Part shown: piece by piece, positions 24,701 through 32,873 of the stretch
Layout: every line of letters begins with the position of its first letter
How positions within the stretch are numbered: the first letter of the stretch is position 1
Assembly (NCBI RefSeq): GCF_963082655.1
Contig: NC_081553.1
Span: forward strand, 125,384,578-125,448,577
Direction of reading: 5' to 3'
Source of the DNA: Stomoxys calcitrans
Lineage: Eukaryota; Arthropoda; Insecta; Diptera; Muscidae
Length of the DNA stretch: 64,000 nt
Notes under the pieces: model-generated
Told to the model about the DNA's origin: nothing
What the model saw: only the letters and a program-made list of their open reading frames with translations
The model's database searches: none
Translations under genes and position numbers: made by a program

Positions 24701-26298
24701 GATCGGTATACTTATCAATAGATCTATATCTCATCCTGGGTGTTACAAACAAATGCACTAAGTAACAAATGTCACAGTGGCGATGTAGGGTAAAAAAAAT
24801 CTGACTGAGCTGTAAGGCTTGCACATAGCATATGTGTGTAAGAGATCATGAAAGCATGAAGACATACATTAATGCGAGATAAAATATATTGGGTTGAATC
24901 ATTTGTAAAAGTTTCAAACTAATCACACTACTTGCATGAGTATACGATTCGGAATTTATTTTGCATACCTAAAATCATAGTATAAACTAATTTAGGGGGT
25001 ATACTAATCTAGTTATTCCGTTTGCTATTCTAAGTATTGATCTGGGACCCGATAAAATGTATGTATGTCTTCTTCAGTCTAAACATTCTAAGTCGATCTA
25101 GCCATGTTCGTCCGTCTGTTGAAATCGCGATAGTGATCGAACGCGTAAAGCTTACCGCTCGCAATATTGCACTGAAAATTTTTATTGACATAGGTCGTTT
25201 GGAATGGCAAATAGTCCATAGATTTGTATATAGCCCATCTATAAGGTGGTACTTCGACTTGACTTCTTGAGCCCTAGCATCTGCAATTATTATCGAATCG
25301 GGATGACACGTAGTTTACTGTAACGACTTTCAACAATCATGACAAGTACGATTCAAATCAGTGTATAGTCTGATAAAACTCTCATATAAACTGATCTCCA
25401 GATTTGATATCTTGCCCCAATTTTTATCCGATTGGATTGAAATTTTGCATGTATTGATCTGTTGTGACTTGCAACAATCGTGCCAAGTGTGGTTCGTCCA
25501 TTAACGACAAGCGGCACTTGTTGACGTAGTGGAATAACCAATAACTCGACTCGCGAGGGCGAGCACCTGCGACATCGCTATATGTTATGCTGAATCAGGT
25601 GAGTGACGCCTTTGGTGCTCATAGATAAACGAGTGAGGGCTCAATCGCCTACTTCGTAGTACAACCGCATATATGGGTAGTGTATTATATGGGTAGTGTA
25701 TTATATTGGGACTAGCTGTGTTGCATAAAGGAGTAGTAAATATACACGCTTTTCATTAGTCCCTCGCACCACTGAGCTAATTTCCTCATTAACACCCAAA
25801 AAGTGGTCACATTAAAAAAATAATTTCCTTGGCCTTTATGGGTGGGCAAGGATGTAGCTTGGACTCTATATCTGATACTCTACTACACCAACATATTCAA
25901 ACTTCACAGAAAACGAAAACTCCCAAAAAAACCAGTGAGTTGTTCAACTACTTGCAGTAGCAGAGGTATGATGTTATTCAAATACACATTTTTTGAGGGT
26001 GAAAAGTTCTCCAAAACTTTTATAGTGTCACACACATAAATGAATTTTCACCTTTTTCGCACATACCACAAAAAAGGAAAAGTTTAGGTGAAAAGGTGAA
26101 AGAAAAGTACATAATAACATGTTTCACTATTATGCGAATTTGTATGGATATGAAACACATATTCATCGGAAAGTTTTATGAAATAACTGTTATTGGTACT
26201 ATTATGTATGAGTTCGTACTTACATTTAAGACAATGAAGGAGTCACCAGTGTAGAATTTACCATAGTTATTTTTGGGATATGCCACAGGTTCGAAATT
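3632..26298 (-). CDS. Gel: Gelsolin (actin-severing/capping protein), 5' end missing
   Basis: Join 26298-26224, 21449-21257, 14383-14090, 14001-12941, 12869-12510, 12449-12324 and 3706-3632 on the minus strand. All junctions are GT/AG and all phases agree, giving 727 residues to the stop. Gelsolins sever and cap actin filaments under calcium control and have six gelsolin-like domains, and fly gelsolin exists in secreted and cytoplasmic forms. Seen here: the N-terminal [14 protein letters not shown] and WDVHFWLG, repeated domain cores such as [34 protein letters not shown] and [16 protein letters not shown], and [17 protein letters not shown] blocks. The length fits the family with only the extreme N-terminus absent. 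The first exon, promoter and any signal peptide were not found. The other minus-strand features of 3.6-26.3 kb lie in its introns. Confidence 0.93.
3943..4549. mobile_element. Foldback-type mariner derivative with ~155-bp inverted arms
   Basis: Ends AAGGGTGATTTTTTTGAGG and its inverse, flanked by TA (3941-3942 and 4550-4551). The inverted arms extend about 155 bp with only a few mismatches. They include the transposase start codon and first codons, so both strands begin with [13 protein letters not shown]. Ordinary mariners have TIRs of tens of bp, so here the 3' end has been replaced by an inverted copy of the 5' end. It sits in the last gelsolin intron. Confidence 0.9.
4056..4487 (+). pseudogene. 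Internally deleted mariner transposase
   Basis: 143 codons. [13 protein letters not shown] is followed directly by a distant segment containing [21 protein letters not shown] (first catalytic Asp region) and [17 protein letters not shown]. The helix-turn-helix region and the second and third catalytic Asp regions are missing. The last third translates the inverted 5' arm. It cannot be active and is a cis-mobilisable remnant at most. Confidence 0.85.
4552..4881. other. Intron sequence without recognisable feature
   Basis: AT-rich intron DNA of gelsolin between two insertions. No ORF, RNA motif or repeat was recognised. Confidence 0.5.
4882..5130 (-). mobile_element. Decayed tRNA-derived SINE (family S1)
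   Basis: Read on the minus strand, a tRNA-like head (CACCGTGGCGTAGAGGTTTCC then GGTTTCGAATCCTGG, A- and B-box-like) leads into the S1 body with its CTAATGTTGGGCACA, TCGCCCTGCGGCATTCTGTT and TAAAAGGAG segments. It is about 20 percent diverged from the better copies at 9632-9929 and 48582-48898 and lacks the 3' end. Confidence 0.75.
5131..5875. other. AT-rich intron sequence without recognisable feature
   Basis: Gelsolin last intron. Only short AT-rich sequence with no ORF above background and no terminal repeat was seen. Confidence 0.5.
5876..7948 (-). repeat. Family D element, inverted partner (left)
   Basis: Starts with GGCCGGGCC and GATACCCACCACC, the 3' end box of this superfamily read in reverse. 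It consists of diverged units of about 129 bp containing AAATACC-TTTCATTTGAT-TCCATATTG. Units read opposite to those in 7949-9545. Several 60-95-codon frames in it shift between units and are not genes. Confidence 0.65.
7949..9545 (+). repeat. Family D element (right)
   Basis: Begins with a TATACCCTACACCACTACTG box paired to GTAAAGGGTATTA, then units of about 120 bp (AATATGGGGCTCAAAT at 8612, 8732 and 8852) containing AGTAGA-CACGAATCTGATATC. It runs up to the 5' box of a family B element at 9548. No coding content. Confidence 0.65.
9548..11255 (+). repeat. Family B element, interrupted by a SINE
   Basis: 5' box TTTTTATACCCACACCCAAGG, then CATTTCCGACCCTAT where a SINE is inserted, resuming with AAAGTATATATATATTCTTGATCG, a GTCCGTCCGTCAGTCTG tract and about six 153-bp units. 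It ends GGTGGTGGGCATC, a TTCGGCCTGGCCGAA palindrome (11215-11229), then TTTTTACTCG. Confidence 0.85.
9632..9929 (-). mobile_element. tRNA-derived SINE (family S1) with target duplication
   Basis: Minus strand: the tRNA-like head GGCCACCGTAGCGCAGAGGT (A box) with GGGTTCGGATCCTGGCGAGA (B box), then the S1 body and a 3' tail of repeated TTTGCAA. The 10-bp sequence CCGACCCTAT flanks both sides (9622-9631 and 9930-9939), and removing the insert restores the family B sequence exactly. This shows target-primed insertion into a pre-existing element. Confidence 0.92.
11358..11476 (+). mobile_element. R1/I-like LINE 3' remnant
   Basis: Matches the 3' part of the LINE at 55445-56408 (GATACCGGCACTTAGGTGG, AATACCAGACATGA, then ATATCCGCACCC), with an internal deletion joining the end of the ORF to the 3' tail TTTTTAACCTAACC. 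Confidence 0.7.
11477..12323. other. Gelsolin intron, no further feature
   Basis: Sequence adjacent to the donor at 12323/12322. AT-rich with homopolymer T runs (about 11812-11823 and 12220-12239). No additional exon fits the reading phase as well as 3706-3632. Confidence 0.5.
12324..12449 (-). CDS. Gel: Gelsolin exon (C-terminal G6)
   Basis: 126 nt, 42 codons. The acceptor is CCTGCAACAG|AAA and the donor is TGGCAG|GTCAGT. It encodes [20 protein letters not shown], then [21 protein letters not shown]. If translation ran through the donor it would stop after 15 more codons (12276), so an intron-retaining short isoform is possible but unsupported. Confidence 0.92.
12510..12869 (-). CDS. Gel: Gelsolin exon (G5-G6)
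   Basis: 360 nt, 120 codons, phase 0 at both ends. The acceptor is TGTCTGTAG|GCTGC and the donor is GCCAAG|GTAAGA at 12510/12509. It encodes [45 protein letters not shown] and [16 protein letters not shown], ending ILDMAK. The following 60-nt intron (12509-12450) has no stop and is a multiple of three, so an ORF finder fuses this exon with the next. Confidence 0.9.
12941..14001 (-). CDS. Gel: Gelsolin exon (G2-G5)
   Basis: 1061 nt, the largest exon. The acceptor is GCCACACAG|AT and the donor is GGATTG|GTAAGC. It covers the rest of domain 2, domain 3 ([17 protein letters not shown]), the acidic linker around [14 protein letters not shown], domain 4 ([22 protein letters not shown]) and the start of domain 5 to [12 protein letters not shown]. 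Reading on past 12941 would run into a 71-nt intron that happens to stay open, giving a false longer frame. Confidence 0.95.
14090..14383 (-). CDS. Gel: Gelsolin exon (G1-G2)
   Basis: 294 nt. The acceptor is TTGAATGCAG|GT and the donor is ATTG|GTAAGT. It encodes [32 protein letters not shown] and [17 protein letters not shown], the G1-G2 linker and domain 2 core with its phosphoinositide/actin-side basic patch. The split GAT codon with the next exon gives Asp. An 88-nt intron follows. Confidence 0.95.
14384..15356. other. Gelsolin intron, largely unique sequence
   Basis: Contains a short CA run near 14450 and a TTA/TTTA-rich low-complexity tract at about 15291-15353. No ORF with coding character. 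Confidence 0.5.
15291..15353. repeat. (TTA)n/(TTTA)n low-complexity tract
   Basis: About 60 bp composed almost only of TTA and TTTA units, directly upstream of a TATACCC repeat fragment. Confidence 0.85.
15357..15613 (+). repeat. TATACCC-family fragment (5' part)
   Basis: TATACCCACCACCATAGGATGG box, TATATTCTGGATCG core, GTCCATCTGTCG tract and one partial unit ending ATATAAACCGATCTCCCGATT. Truncated after that, with no 3' end. Confidence 0.7.
15682..16712 (-). repeat. Family B element, inverted
   Basis: Opens (plus strand) with GTAAAAAGGCGTTAAG, a TTCGGCCGGGCCGAA palindrome and GGATACCCACCACCTC, then about six 153-bp units. It closes in the TGTAGCGTGATTTCAACAGACAGACGG part of the 5' region. 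The TATACCC box is missing, so the 5' end is truncated. Confidence 0.82.
16713..17060. other. Intron sequence, unassigned
   Basis: Non-repetitive in this window. A 69-codon plus frame (16691-16900) starts in the neighbouring repeat and has no recognisable motif, so I treat it as chance. Confidence 0.4.
17088..17180 (+). mobile_element. Internally deleted S1 SINE
   Basis: The tRNA-like head (GAGGCCACCTTAGCACAGAAGG, CATGTCCGCCTATGATG) is joined directly to the S1 3' end (CCTTAGTGGAATGTTCATAGG). The whole central body is missing. Confidence 0.75.
17281..18730 (+). repeat. 725-bp tandem duplication
   Basis: The segments 17281-18005 and 18006-18730 are direct, back-to-back copies with about half a dozen mismatches by eye (over 99 percent identity). 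Both begin CCCATATTAATACTG and end ATTCGCCCGA. The pair of 77-codon plus frames (17534 and 18259) is a shadow of this repeat. It is either a very recent duplication or an assembly artefact. Confidence 0.92.
18847..20109 (+). repeat. Family A element (full length)
   Basis: TTTTTATACCCTCCACCATAGG box, CATAAAGTGTATATATTCTT core, GTCCGTCCGTCTGTC tract, several 153-bp-type units (one with a deletion), a GATCCATGGTGGAGGGTATA inverse box, a shortened GGCCCGGCC palindrome and TTTTACTTGTT. The closest flank is gelsolin intron. Confidence 0.85.
20110..21256. other. Gelsolin intron, unassigned
   Basis: Includes a TTTGCTGTTTTAGCAAA palindrome near 20284 that recurs in similar form near 58375. A 74-codon plus frame at 20857-21081 is probably chance, as it lies antisense in the intron next to the exon. 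Confidence 0.4.
21257..21449 (-). CDS. Gel: Gelsolin exon (G1 core)
   Basis: 193 nt, entering in phase 0 and leaving one nt into a codon. The acceptor is CATTTTGCAG|ACT and the donor is AACG|GTAAGT. It encodes [39 protein letters not shown], and ends FLSYFKNG, the actin-binding long helix of domain 1 and its exit. The codon split across the intron restores Gly with the next exon. Confidence 0.95.
21493..22917 (+). repeat. Family E tandem-unit element
   Basis: Begins GTAGGGAAAGGCAAAATTGG with GTGCCGACTGTATAATACAC, then units of about 125 bp containing CAAGGTGTAACTGTATTGCA and ATCTATAAAGAAA-TAC (unit starts near 21697, 21821, 21948 and 22175). It is interrupted by a SINE at 22318-22480. The beginning resembles that of the family C element at 32874, suggesting common ancestry. 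Confidence 0.6.
22318..22480 (+). mobile_element. Second tRNA-derived SINE (family S2) with target duplication
   Basis: Head GGTAGCCGAGTTGGTAGCGT (A box) and GGGTTCGATTCCCGCC (B box), a short body, and a 3' end CTTACCTTACCTAACCTA. The 12-bp TATCGTATATTT is present on both sides (22306-22317 and 22481-22492). This is a SINE and not a tRNA gene: the acceptor stem does not pair and a body and target duplication follow. Confidence 0.92.
22928..24014 (-). repeat. Family B element, inverted, full length
   Basis: Opens AACAAGTAAAAATGCG, TTCGGTCGGGCCGAA and GGATACCCACCACCTC. Runs through about six 153-bp units and the AGTCAGACGGACGGACATGG tract. Closes with a short TATACCC-type box (ATACCCCCATCCTTCGGGTATA). 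Confidence 0.85.
24015..24274. other. Intron sequence with TTTAAAGA/TCTTTA runs
   Basis: AT-rich, with several loosely repeated TCTTTA-AAA-ATTTT phrases. Not assigned to any family. Confidence 0.4.
24275..24795 (-). repeat. Family C fragment, inverted
   Basis: Units with GGAGCTATATC-AAATC-GAA, a reversed tract (GACAGACGGTCATAGC), then GAGTCGATCGGTATACTTATC and TGTCACAGTGGCGATGTAGG, the reverse of the family C 5' region. No GC palindrome is present at the 3' end. Confidence 0.65.
24990..25540 (+). repeat. Old, diverged family A-like copy
   Basis: GGGGTATACTAATCTAG, GGGACCCGATAAAATGTATG, AGTCGATCTAGCCATG and GTCCGTCTGTTGAAATCGC in the family A order, then two or three decayed units. No 3' end was recognised. 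Confidence 0.6.
25541..26223. other. Gelsolin intron, unassigned
   Basis: Contains a short direct repeat (ATATGGGTAGTGTATTAT twice near 25671-25706). A 65-codon plus frame at 25842-26039 shows no motif. Confidence 0.4.
26224..26298 (-). CDS. Gel: Gelsolin exon (first recognised; N-terminal G1)
   Basis: Seventy-five nt, 25 codons, phase 0 at both ends. The acceptor is TTTATTTCAG before 26298 and the donor is AAT|GTAAGT at 26224/26223. It encodes [25 protein letters not shown], the start of gelsolin domain 1. The family normally has a further WR(I/V)E stretch just upstream, so at least one earlier exon must exist. It was not recognised between here and 64 kb. Confidence 0.92.
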
Positions 26299-26440
26299 CT
26301 GAAATAAAAAACGGAAAAAATTCAGGTATTGAATCAAATGAAAAAACAAAAACTTGATGCAGGCATATTTCTTAGACGAGGGCTGAGATATAAAATTCTG
26401 GTGTAATTATGAAAATGCTAATTTTTATCACCAAAAACGG

Positions 26441-27557
<1,117 letters not shown>

Positions 27558-28724
27558 GTTGGTCGATTTATTTTGTACTTTTATGTATGGGCACTTAAGT
27601 ATCCCCATTTGATACCCCAATTTTTGCCAATGACCCTCTTGCAGGTGTTTGGGGAACATTTCGCATTTTGGACTATTCCAAAAATTTGGATTTGATTCCA
27701 GCAAAACAGCACTCTAACACTACGTACTTGGCTAATAGGAATAGCTAGAAAGATTGCAAGCTTCCCTTCCCGCTCGTCTGCAACATGATAGCCTATACTA
27801 CCATTTTTACTCTGTTTATTTTTATTTTTAATATCAATAAATTCAAGCAGTCAAATTAAAATCTAAATGAACACGCAGCATACAATTTACTCAAAGGCTT
27901 GAAGATGTCCATCGTTATGCCCATGAAAGCAACAATTATTTCAATTCAACTTCAACTGATGATGTTATTCACTAACTCAACCTAATACGCGAATACAACA
28001 CATTATGCTCATTGCTTTATCGCTTGAATCTCATTGATGTTTCATTAAAAAAATTAATTAAATTTTAATTTTTTCCTCTTGCAAAGAGATATGCTAAACA
28101 TGGTCTTCTTATCGGCATCGTTTTCTAAGAAATTAAATTAATTTTAATCGGCGCATTAAAAAAAAGAGCTATGGAAAAGACAGTGAATAAAATGGGTATT
28201 TATACAACAACAAAAAAGAGAGAATAAATTTATATGTAGGTAATTATGCATGTTTGTACAATATATATGCATTACATACCTACTCACAATTGTATGTTAT
28301 GTATTGTACATAAAGATTCAAATAAATTGTTTAAAGCATGGCAAAAAAAGATTCGTGTATGCGCCCCTTTTCATGGGAGAGTGAGCTTAGCTTGCCTATA
28401 CCGCCAGAGGAAAAACGTAAATTTATAATTAAAAATTGTTATCTCAATTAAAGGGAATCATCTCATCTCTACTTGTTTTTTTTGTTGTTCGATAGAGCAT
28501 GCAATTATATTTAAGCTATTATAACTGTTGCAAATGTTTTAATCGAATTTGAATAAATTGGCTTTTTTTGCTATCCAAATAAATGCTGCCATTAACTTTA
28601 AACTGTTTACAGTTGAAGAAAATTTTTATTTTAATAGCCATGCAAGAGAAACGTTAAATTAAGTCGAGATCAAAGTCAACCGTGGGTTTAAGAAGTCAAA
28701 TTGTATAGGTTTATGTGAGATATA
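27558..28724. other. Upstream intron or flank, unassigned
   Basis: 27558-27690 has a short stretch resembling family D units (GATACCCCAATTTTTGCC). The rest is AT-rich and non-repetitive. No exon ending in the expected gelsolin WR-I-E motif was recognised. Confidence 0.4.
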
Positions 28725-30358
28725 CAGCGGTCAAAAAAAGTATTCATCATTCAATGTTTTTTTTTTTTAATAAGTCTACAAAAGACAATTGGAATAAAAA
28801 CATGTTAAACTAATGATGCAGTAGTGCTTGTGTGATATATATGTACACAATTTCATTTTTTTTAAAGAAAAAAATAGTATTTATTGTAACAAAAAGGGCC
28901 ATTTTACAGCTGAACACAAAAAATTAAACAAAAAAAGTATTCATCATTGCAAAAAAATAAATAACATAATTTAAAAAAATTAATACTTTGTTATTCGACC
29001 ACCGCGTCTTATAACTTCTTTTAAACTGTTTGACATCGATTGGACTAATTTAGCGGTTATATTTTGGTCTATATTAGTCCATTCCTCCATTATCACCTGT
29101 TGCATTTGACTCTTGCTCGAAAAATTGCGCGTTCTCAATTTGCGTTCGAGACGTTCCCAAAGATGTTCAATTGGGTTCAAGTCGGGACTTTGAGGAGGAG
29201 TTTTAATGACTTTGGGGCAGTTATACAGCATCCACATCTTGGTATTTAAAGCAGAATGTTTGGGGTCATTATCTTGATAATATTGAAAGTTATTACCAAG
29301 CCCAAGTTTTACAGCACTATCTTTTAAATTCCTCTTTAAAATGTCAATGTAATACTTATGATCCATTACTCCATTAATAATTTCAAGATTTCCCGCTCCT
29401 GAAGCCGCCATACACCCCCAAACCATTAAACCACCTCCACCATGTTTTACAGTAGCAACTGTGTTTCGTTCTTCAAGCTCTGTATTTGGTTTTCTGTACA
29501 CTATGACCTTTCCATCGCACCCAAAAAGATTAAACTTGCTCTCGTCTGCAAAAATGACTGTTTTCCAAAATGATTCGGGCTGTTTTACATACATTTTTGC
29601 GAAGTTTAGCCTTTTCACTCGGTTTATTTTATTTATAAAGGGCTTCTTACGTGCAGTTCTTCCTCTGTAACTATGCCTTTTGAGTGTATTTCGAATTGTT
29701 TGTGTAGTAACTTCCTTCCCTAAATATTCCATAGTGTTTTTACGAAGAATGGTCGCATTTGTCTTCGGAGTTTTCTGAACTTGCCGCACTAGCCAACGCA
29801 CATGTCCAACTGAAAGTGCTTTTGGTCGACCAGATCTTGGTTTATTGTCAACAGTTTTCGTTTCTGTCCACTTTCTGATGATGGATTGTATAGTAGATCG
29901 TGGTCTATTTAATATTTCACTGATAGTTTTTTGAGTTAAACCATTCCTGTGGTGTTTTATTATCAAAACTTTTACCTCATCAGAAACCTCGTTTTGCTTA
30001 CGACCCATTTTGACAAAAACTATATTTTCAATGAAATTAAATATTTGCTGTCAAGGGCAAAGCCTCCTTTACTAAATAAAACAGAAAAGGGGGATTCCCA
30101 AATAATATTTGAATTTGACTTTGATGATAGCACATCAATGATGAATACTTTTTTTGTTCTGTTTTTGGTGTTATTATATAAAATTGCATTTTTTGCGCTA
30201 ATTAAATTTATTTTTTGAATTGATTTTAAAACATATTACGAAAAATAAACTATTGCATAAAACTGCATTATTTGTTTACTTTAAATTTTCTTCAATTACC
30301 CAAAATAAGTGAATTTATTATCAATTTTGCTAATGATGAATACTTTTTTTGACCGCTG
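28725..30358 (-). mobile_element. Tc1-like transposon, copy 1 (IR/DR type)
   Basis: Ends CAGCGGTCAAAAAAAGTATT and its inverse, flanked by TA (28723-28724, 30359-30360). The motif AAAAAAAGTATTCATCATT occurs at each tip and again about 200 bp inside each end, the inverted-repeat/direct-repeat layout known from Tc3, Minos, Paris and Sleeping Beauty relatives. It carries one open transposase. About 1.63 kb. Confidence 0.95.
28980..30008 (-). CDS. Tc1-family DD34E transposase, intact frame (copy 1)
   Basis: 342 codons with no stop, the usual length for Tc1 transposases. N-terminal paired-like DNA-binding domain with LTQKTISEILNRPRSTIQS and a GRPR-like SGRPK linker, then a second helix-turn-helix. 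Catalytic residues lie in FADESKFNLFG, YYQDNDPKH and SPDLNPIEHLWE. By count 34 residues separate the second Asp from Glu. The protein cuts and pastes the element at TA sites in the nucleus. It differs from copy 2 at only a few positions (for example His/Asp in SVGHVRW, Arg/His in HLWERLE). It may be active, but expression is unknown. Confidence 0.93.
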   Translation of the reverse strand: MGRKQNEVSDEVKVLIIKHHRNGLTQKTISEILNRPRSTIQSIIRKWTETKTVDNKPRSGRPKALSVGHVRWLVRQVQKTPKTNATILRKNTMEYLGKEVTTQTIRNTLKRHSYRGRTARKKPFINKINRVKRLNFAKMYVKQPESFWKTVIFADESKFNLFGCDGKVIVYRKPNTELEERNTVATVKHGGGGLMVWGCMAASGAGNLEIINGVMDHKYYIDILKRNLKDSAVKLGLGNNFQYYQDNDPKHSALNTKMWMLYNCPKVIKTPPQSPDLNPIEHLWERLERKLRTRNFSSKSQMQQVIMEEWTNIDQNITAKLVQSMSNSLKEVIRRGGRITKY

Positions 30359-30747
30359 TATATGAAAAAGTAGATGGATTTTAATAAAATTTATACGTAG
30401 GTTTTGGAAGGGTAGAAAGAATGCAAAATTTTTTACATGAACATTCCATTAAGGAACTTCTAACATATCAATGATTGCCGTTTGATTCAAGTTAAAGCTC
30501 AATGATAAGGAGCCTCCTTATTTAACCGACTCCGAACGGAGTGCCGTAATGCGACACCTCTTTGTGGAGAAGTTTATTTAAGCTCAATGATAAGGAGCCT
30601 CCTTTCTATAGCCGACTCCGAACGGAGTGCTGTAATGCGACACCTCTTTGTGGAGAAGTTTATATATGGCTGTCATACCGAATGGTACAGTACCTCACAA
30701 ATGTCGCCAGCATCAGGAGAAGACATAACTGTAACTCTCCGTTTACG
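30359..30747 (-). mobile_element. S1 SINE body fragment with 85-bp duplication
   Basis: Between the two Tc1 copies. Plus-strand order: GAACATTCCATTAAGGAAC, AAGCTCAATGATAAGGAGCC, CGACTCCGAACGGAGTGC. The block from AAGCTCAATGATAAGG to GTGGAGAAGTTTA is present twice in tandem (about 30496-30577 and 30582-30662). The tRNA head is absent. Confidence 0.75.
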
Positions 30748-30905
30748 AATGATTTATTGCAAGCTCTCATATGATCACCTAAAAGAAAAGGATACATGTT
30801 GTGCTCTGTGTGAACAAACAAATTCTTATATGCAACATTTAGTTTCCTGCCCCAAAATAAAATTGCCAGGAAACAAATATCTCTCAAAAACTAATTTGTT
30901 AAAAA
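30748..30905 (+). pseudogene. LINE C-terminal zinc-knuckle-like fragment
   Basis: Plus frame contains DTCCALCEQTNSYMQHLVSCP, a C-x2-C...H-x4-C arrangement like that at the C-terminus of many LINE ORF2 proteins. The frame begins in the SINE and has no upstream RT. Assignment is tentative. Confidence 0.4.
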
Positions 30906-30944
30906 TTTACACAGATTAAATAAATTAAATTTTTTTAATATCAC

Positions 30945-31045
30945 AGTTTCGAAGGCATTGGTCCAATAGTTCCTCCATCACAAAATCGGCTATTATGGAC
31001 GAGGCTGCTGTTCCCATAGGCAATCCTCGGTTTCTAAACAGACAA
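30945..31045 (-). pseudogene. Penelope-like reverse transcriptase fragment
   Basis: Minus strand reads LFRNRGLPMGTAASSIIADF then VMEELLDQCL. A G-L-P-M-G-(S/T) motif followed by I-A-D-x-V-M-E-(E/D)-L-L is characteristic of Penelope-like element reverse transcriptases. Only about 33 codons survive, and stops follow directly. Confidence 0.65.
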
Positions 31046-31138
31046 CGGCCGACGAAGATGATCGCATAGTTTTTAGTTTTTGTTTGCATTTTTGTAAGTT
31101 AAAGTATGGTATAGGTGATGATAAATATTGTCCTTATA

Positions 31139-32778
31139 CAGCGGTCAAAAAAAGTATTCATCATTAGCAAAATTGATAATAAATTCACTTATTTTGGGTA
31201 ATTGAAGAAAATTTAAAGTAAACAAATAATGCAGTTTTATGCAATAGTTTATTTTTCGTAATATGTTTTAAAATAAATTCAAAAAATAAATTTAATTAGC
31301 GCAAAAAATGCAATTTTATATAATAACACCAAAAACAGAACAAAAAAAGTATTCATCATTGATGTGCTATCATCAAAGTCAAGTTCAAATATTATTTGGG
31401 AATCCCCCTTTTCTGTTTTATTTAGTAAAGGAGGCTTTGCCCTTGACAGCAAATATTTAATTTCATTGAAAATATAGTTTTTGTCAAAATGGGTCGTAAG
31501 CAAAACGAGGTTTCTGATGAGGTAAAAGTTTTGATAATAAAACACCACAGGAATGGTTTAACTCAAAAAACTATCAGTGAAATATTAAATAGACCACGAT
31601 CTACTATACAATCCATCATCAGAAAGTGGACAGAAACGAAAACTGTTGACAATAAACCAAGATCTGGTCGACCAAAAGCACTTTCAGTTGGAGATGTGCG
31701 TTGGCTAGTGCGGCAAGTTCAGAAAACTCCGAAGACAAATGCGACCATTCTTCGTAAAAACACTATGCAATATTTAGGGAAGGAAGTTACTACACAAACA
31801 ATTCGAAATACACTCAAAAGGCATAGTTACAGAGGAAGAACTGCACGTAAGAAGCCCTTTATAAATAAAATAAACCGAGTGAAAAGGCTAAACTTCGCAA
31901 AAATGTATGTAAAACAGCCCGAATCATTTTGGAAAACAGTCATTTTTGCAGACGAGAGCAAGTTTAATCTTTTTGGGTGCGATGGAAAGGTCATAGTGTA
32001 CAGAAAACCAAATACAGAGCTTGAAGAACGAAACACAGTTGCTACTGTAAAACATGGTGGAGGTGGTTTAATGGTTTGGGGGTGTATGGCGGCTTCAGGA
32101 GCGGGAAATCTTGAAATTATTAATGGAGTAATGGATCATAAGTATTACATTGACATTTTAAAGAGGAATTTAAAAGATAGTGCTGTAAAACTTGGGCTTG
32201 GTAATAATTTTCAATATTATCAAGATAATGACCCCAAACATTCTGCTTTAAATACCAAGATGTGGATGCTGTATAACTGCCCCAAAGTCATTAAAACTCC
32301 TCCTCAAAGTCCCGACTTGAACCCAATTGAACATCTTTGGGAACATCTCGAACGCCAATTGAGAACGCGCAATTTTTCGAGCAAGAATCAAATGCAACAG
32401 GTGATAATGGAGGAATGGGCTAATATAGACCAAAATATAACCGCTAAATTAGTCCAATCGATGTCAAACCGTTTAAAAGAAGTTATAAGACGCGGTGGTC
32501 GAATAACAAAGTATTAATTTTTTTAAATTATGTTATTTATTTTTTTGTTTTTTTGCAATGATGAATACTTTTTTTGTTTAATTTTTTGTGTTCAGCTGTA
32601 AAATGGCCCTTTTTGTTCCAATAAATACTATTTTTTTCTTTAAAAACAATGAAATTGTGTACATATATATCACACAAGCACTACTGCATCATTAGTTTAA
32701 TATGTTTTTATTCCAATTGTCTTTTGTAGACTTATTAAAAAAAAAACATTGAATGATGAATACTTTTTTTGACCGCTG
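31139..32778 (+). mobile_element. Tc1-like transposon, copy 2 (IR/DR type)
   Basis: Same ends and internal direct repeats as copy 1, in opposite orientation, flanked by TA (31137-31138, 32779-32780). Each copy has its own TA duplication, so they inserted independently and did not arise by inverting a block. About 1.64 kb. Confidence 0.95.
31489..32517 (+). CDS. Tc1-family DD34E transposase, intact frame (copy 2)
   Basis: 342 codons, starting MGRKQNEVSDEVKVLI and ending RGGRITKY. All hallmarks of an active DD34E enzyme are present: two helix-turn-helix segments, FADESKFNLFG, a glycine-rich GGGGLMVWGCM box, QDNDPKHS and SPDLNPIEHLWE. It is a near twin of the protein on the other strand at 30008-28980. 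The start codons of the two genes face each other across about 1.5 kb. Confidence 0.93.
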   Translation: MGRKQNEVSDEVKVLIIKHHRNGLTQKTISEILNRPRSTIQSIIRKWTETKTVDNKPRSGRPKALSVGDVRWLVRQVQKTPKTNATILRKNTMQYLGKEVTTQTIRNTLKRHSYRGRTARKKPFINKINRVKRLNFAKMYVKQPESFWKTVIFADESKFNLFGCDGKVIVYRKPNTELEERNTVATVKHGGGGLMVWGCMAASGAGNLEIINGVMDHKYYIDILKRNLKDSAVKLGLGNNFQYYQDNDPKHSALNTKMWMLYNCPKVIKTPPQSPDLNPIEHLWEHLERQLRTRNFSSKNQMQQVIMEEWANIDQNITAKLVQSMSNRLKEVIRRGGRITKY

Positions 32779-32873
32779 TACGTGTTTGTTTATATATTTT
32801 GTTTTACGTTAGATTTTCATGAAAATGCCTACCAAAGGATGGGCGAAATATTGAAAAATAAATGAAAATTTAA

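Noticed and set aside
28725..32778. One duplicated and inverted block containing both Tc1 copies
   Set aside because: Each copy has its own TA duplication and the flanks are not inverted copies of each other, so they are independent insertions.
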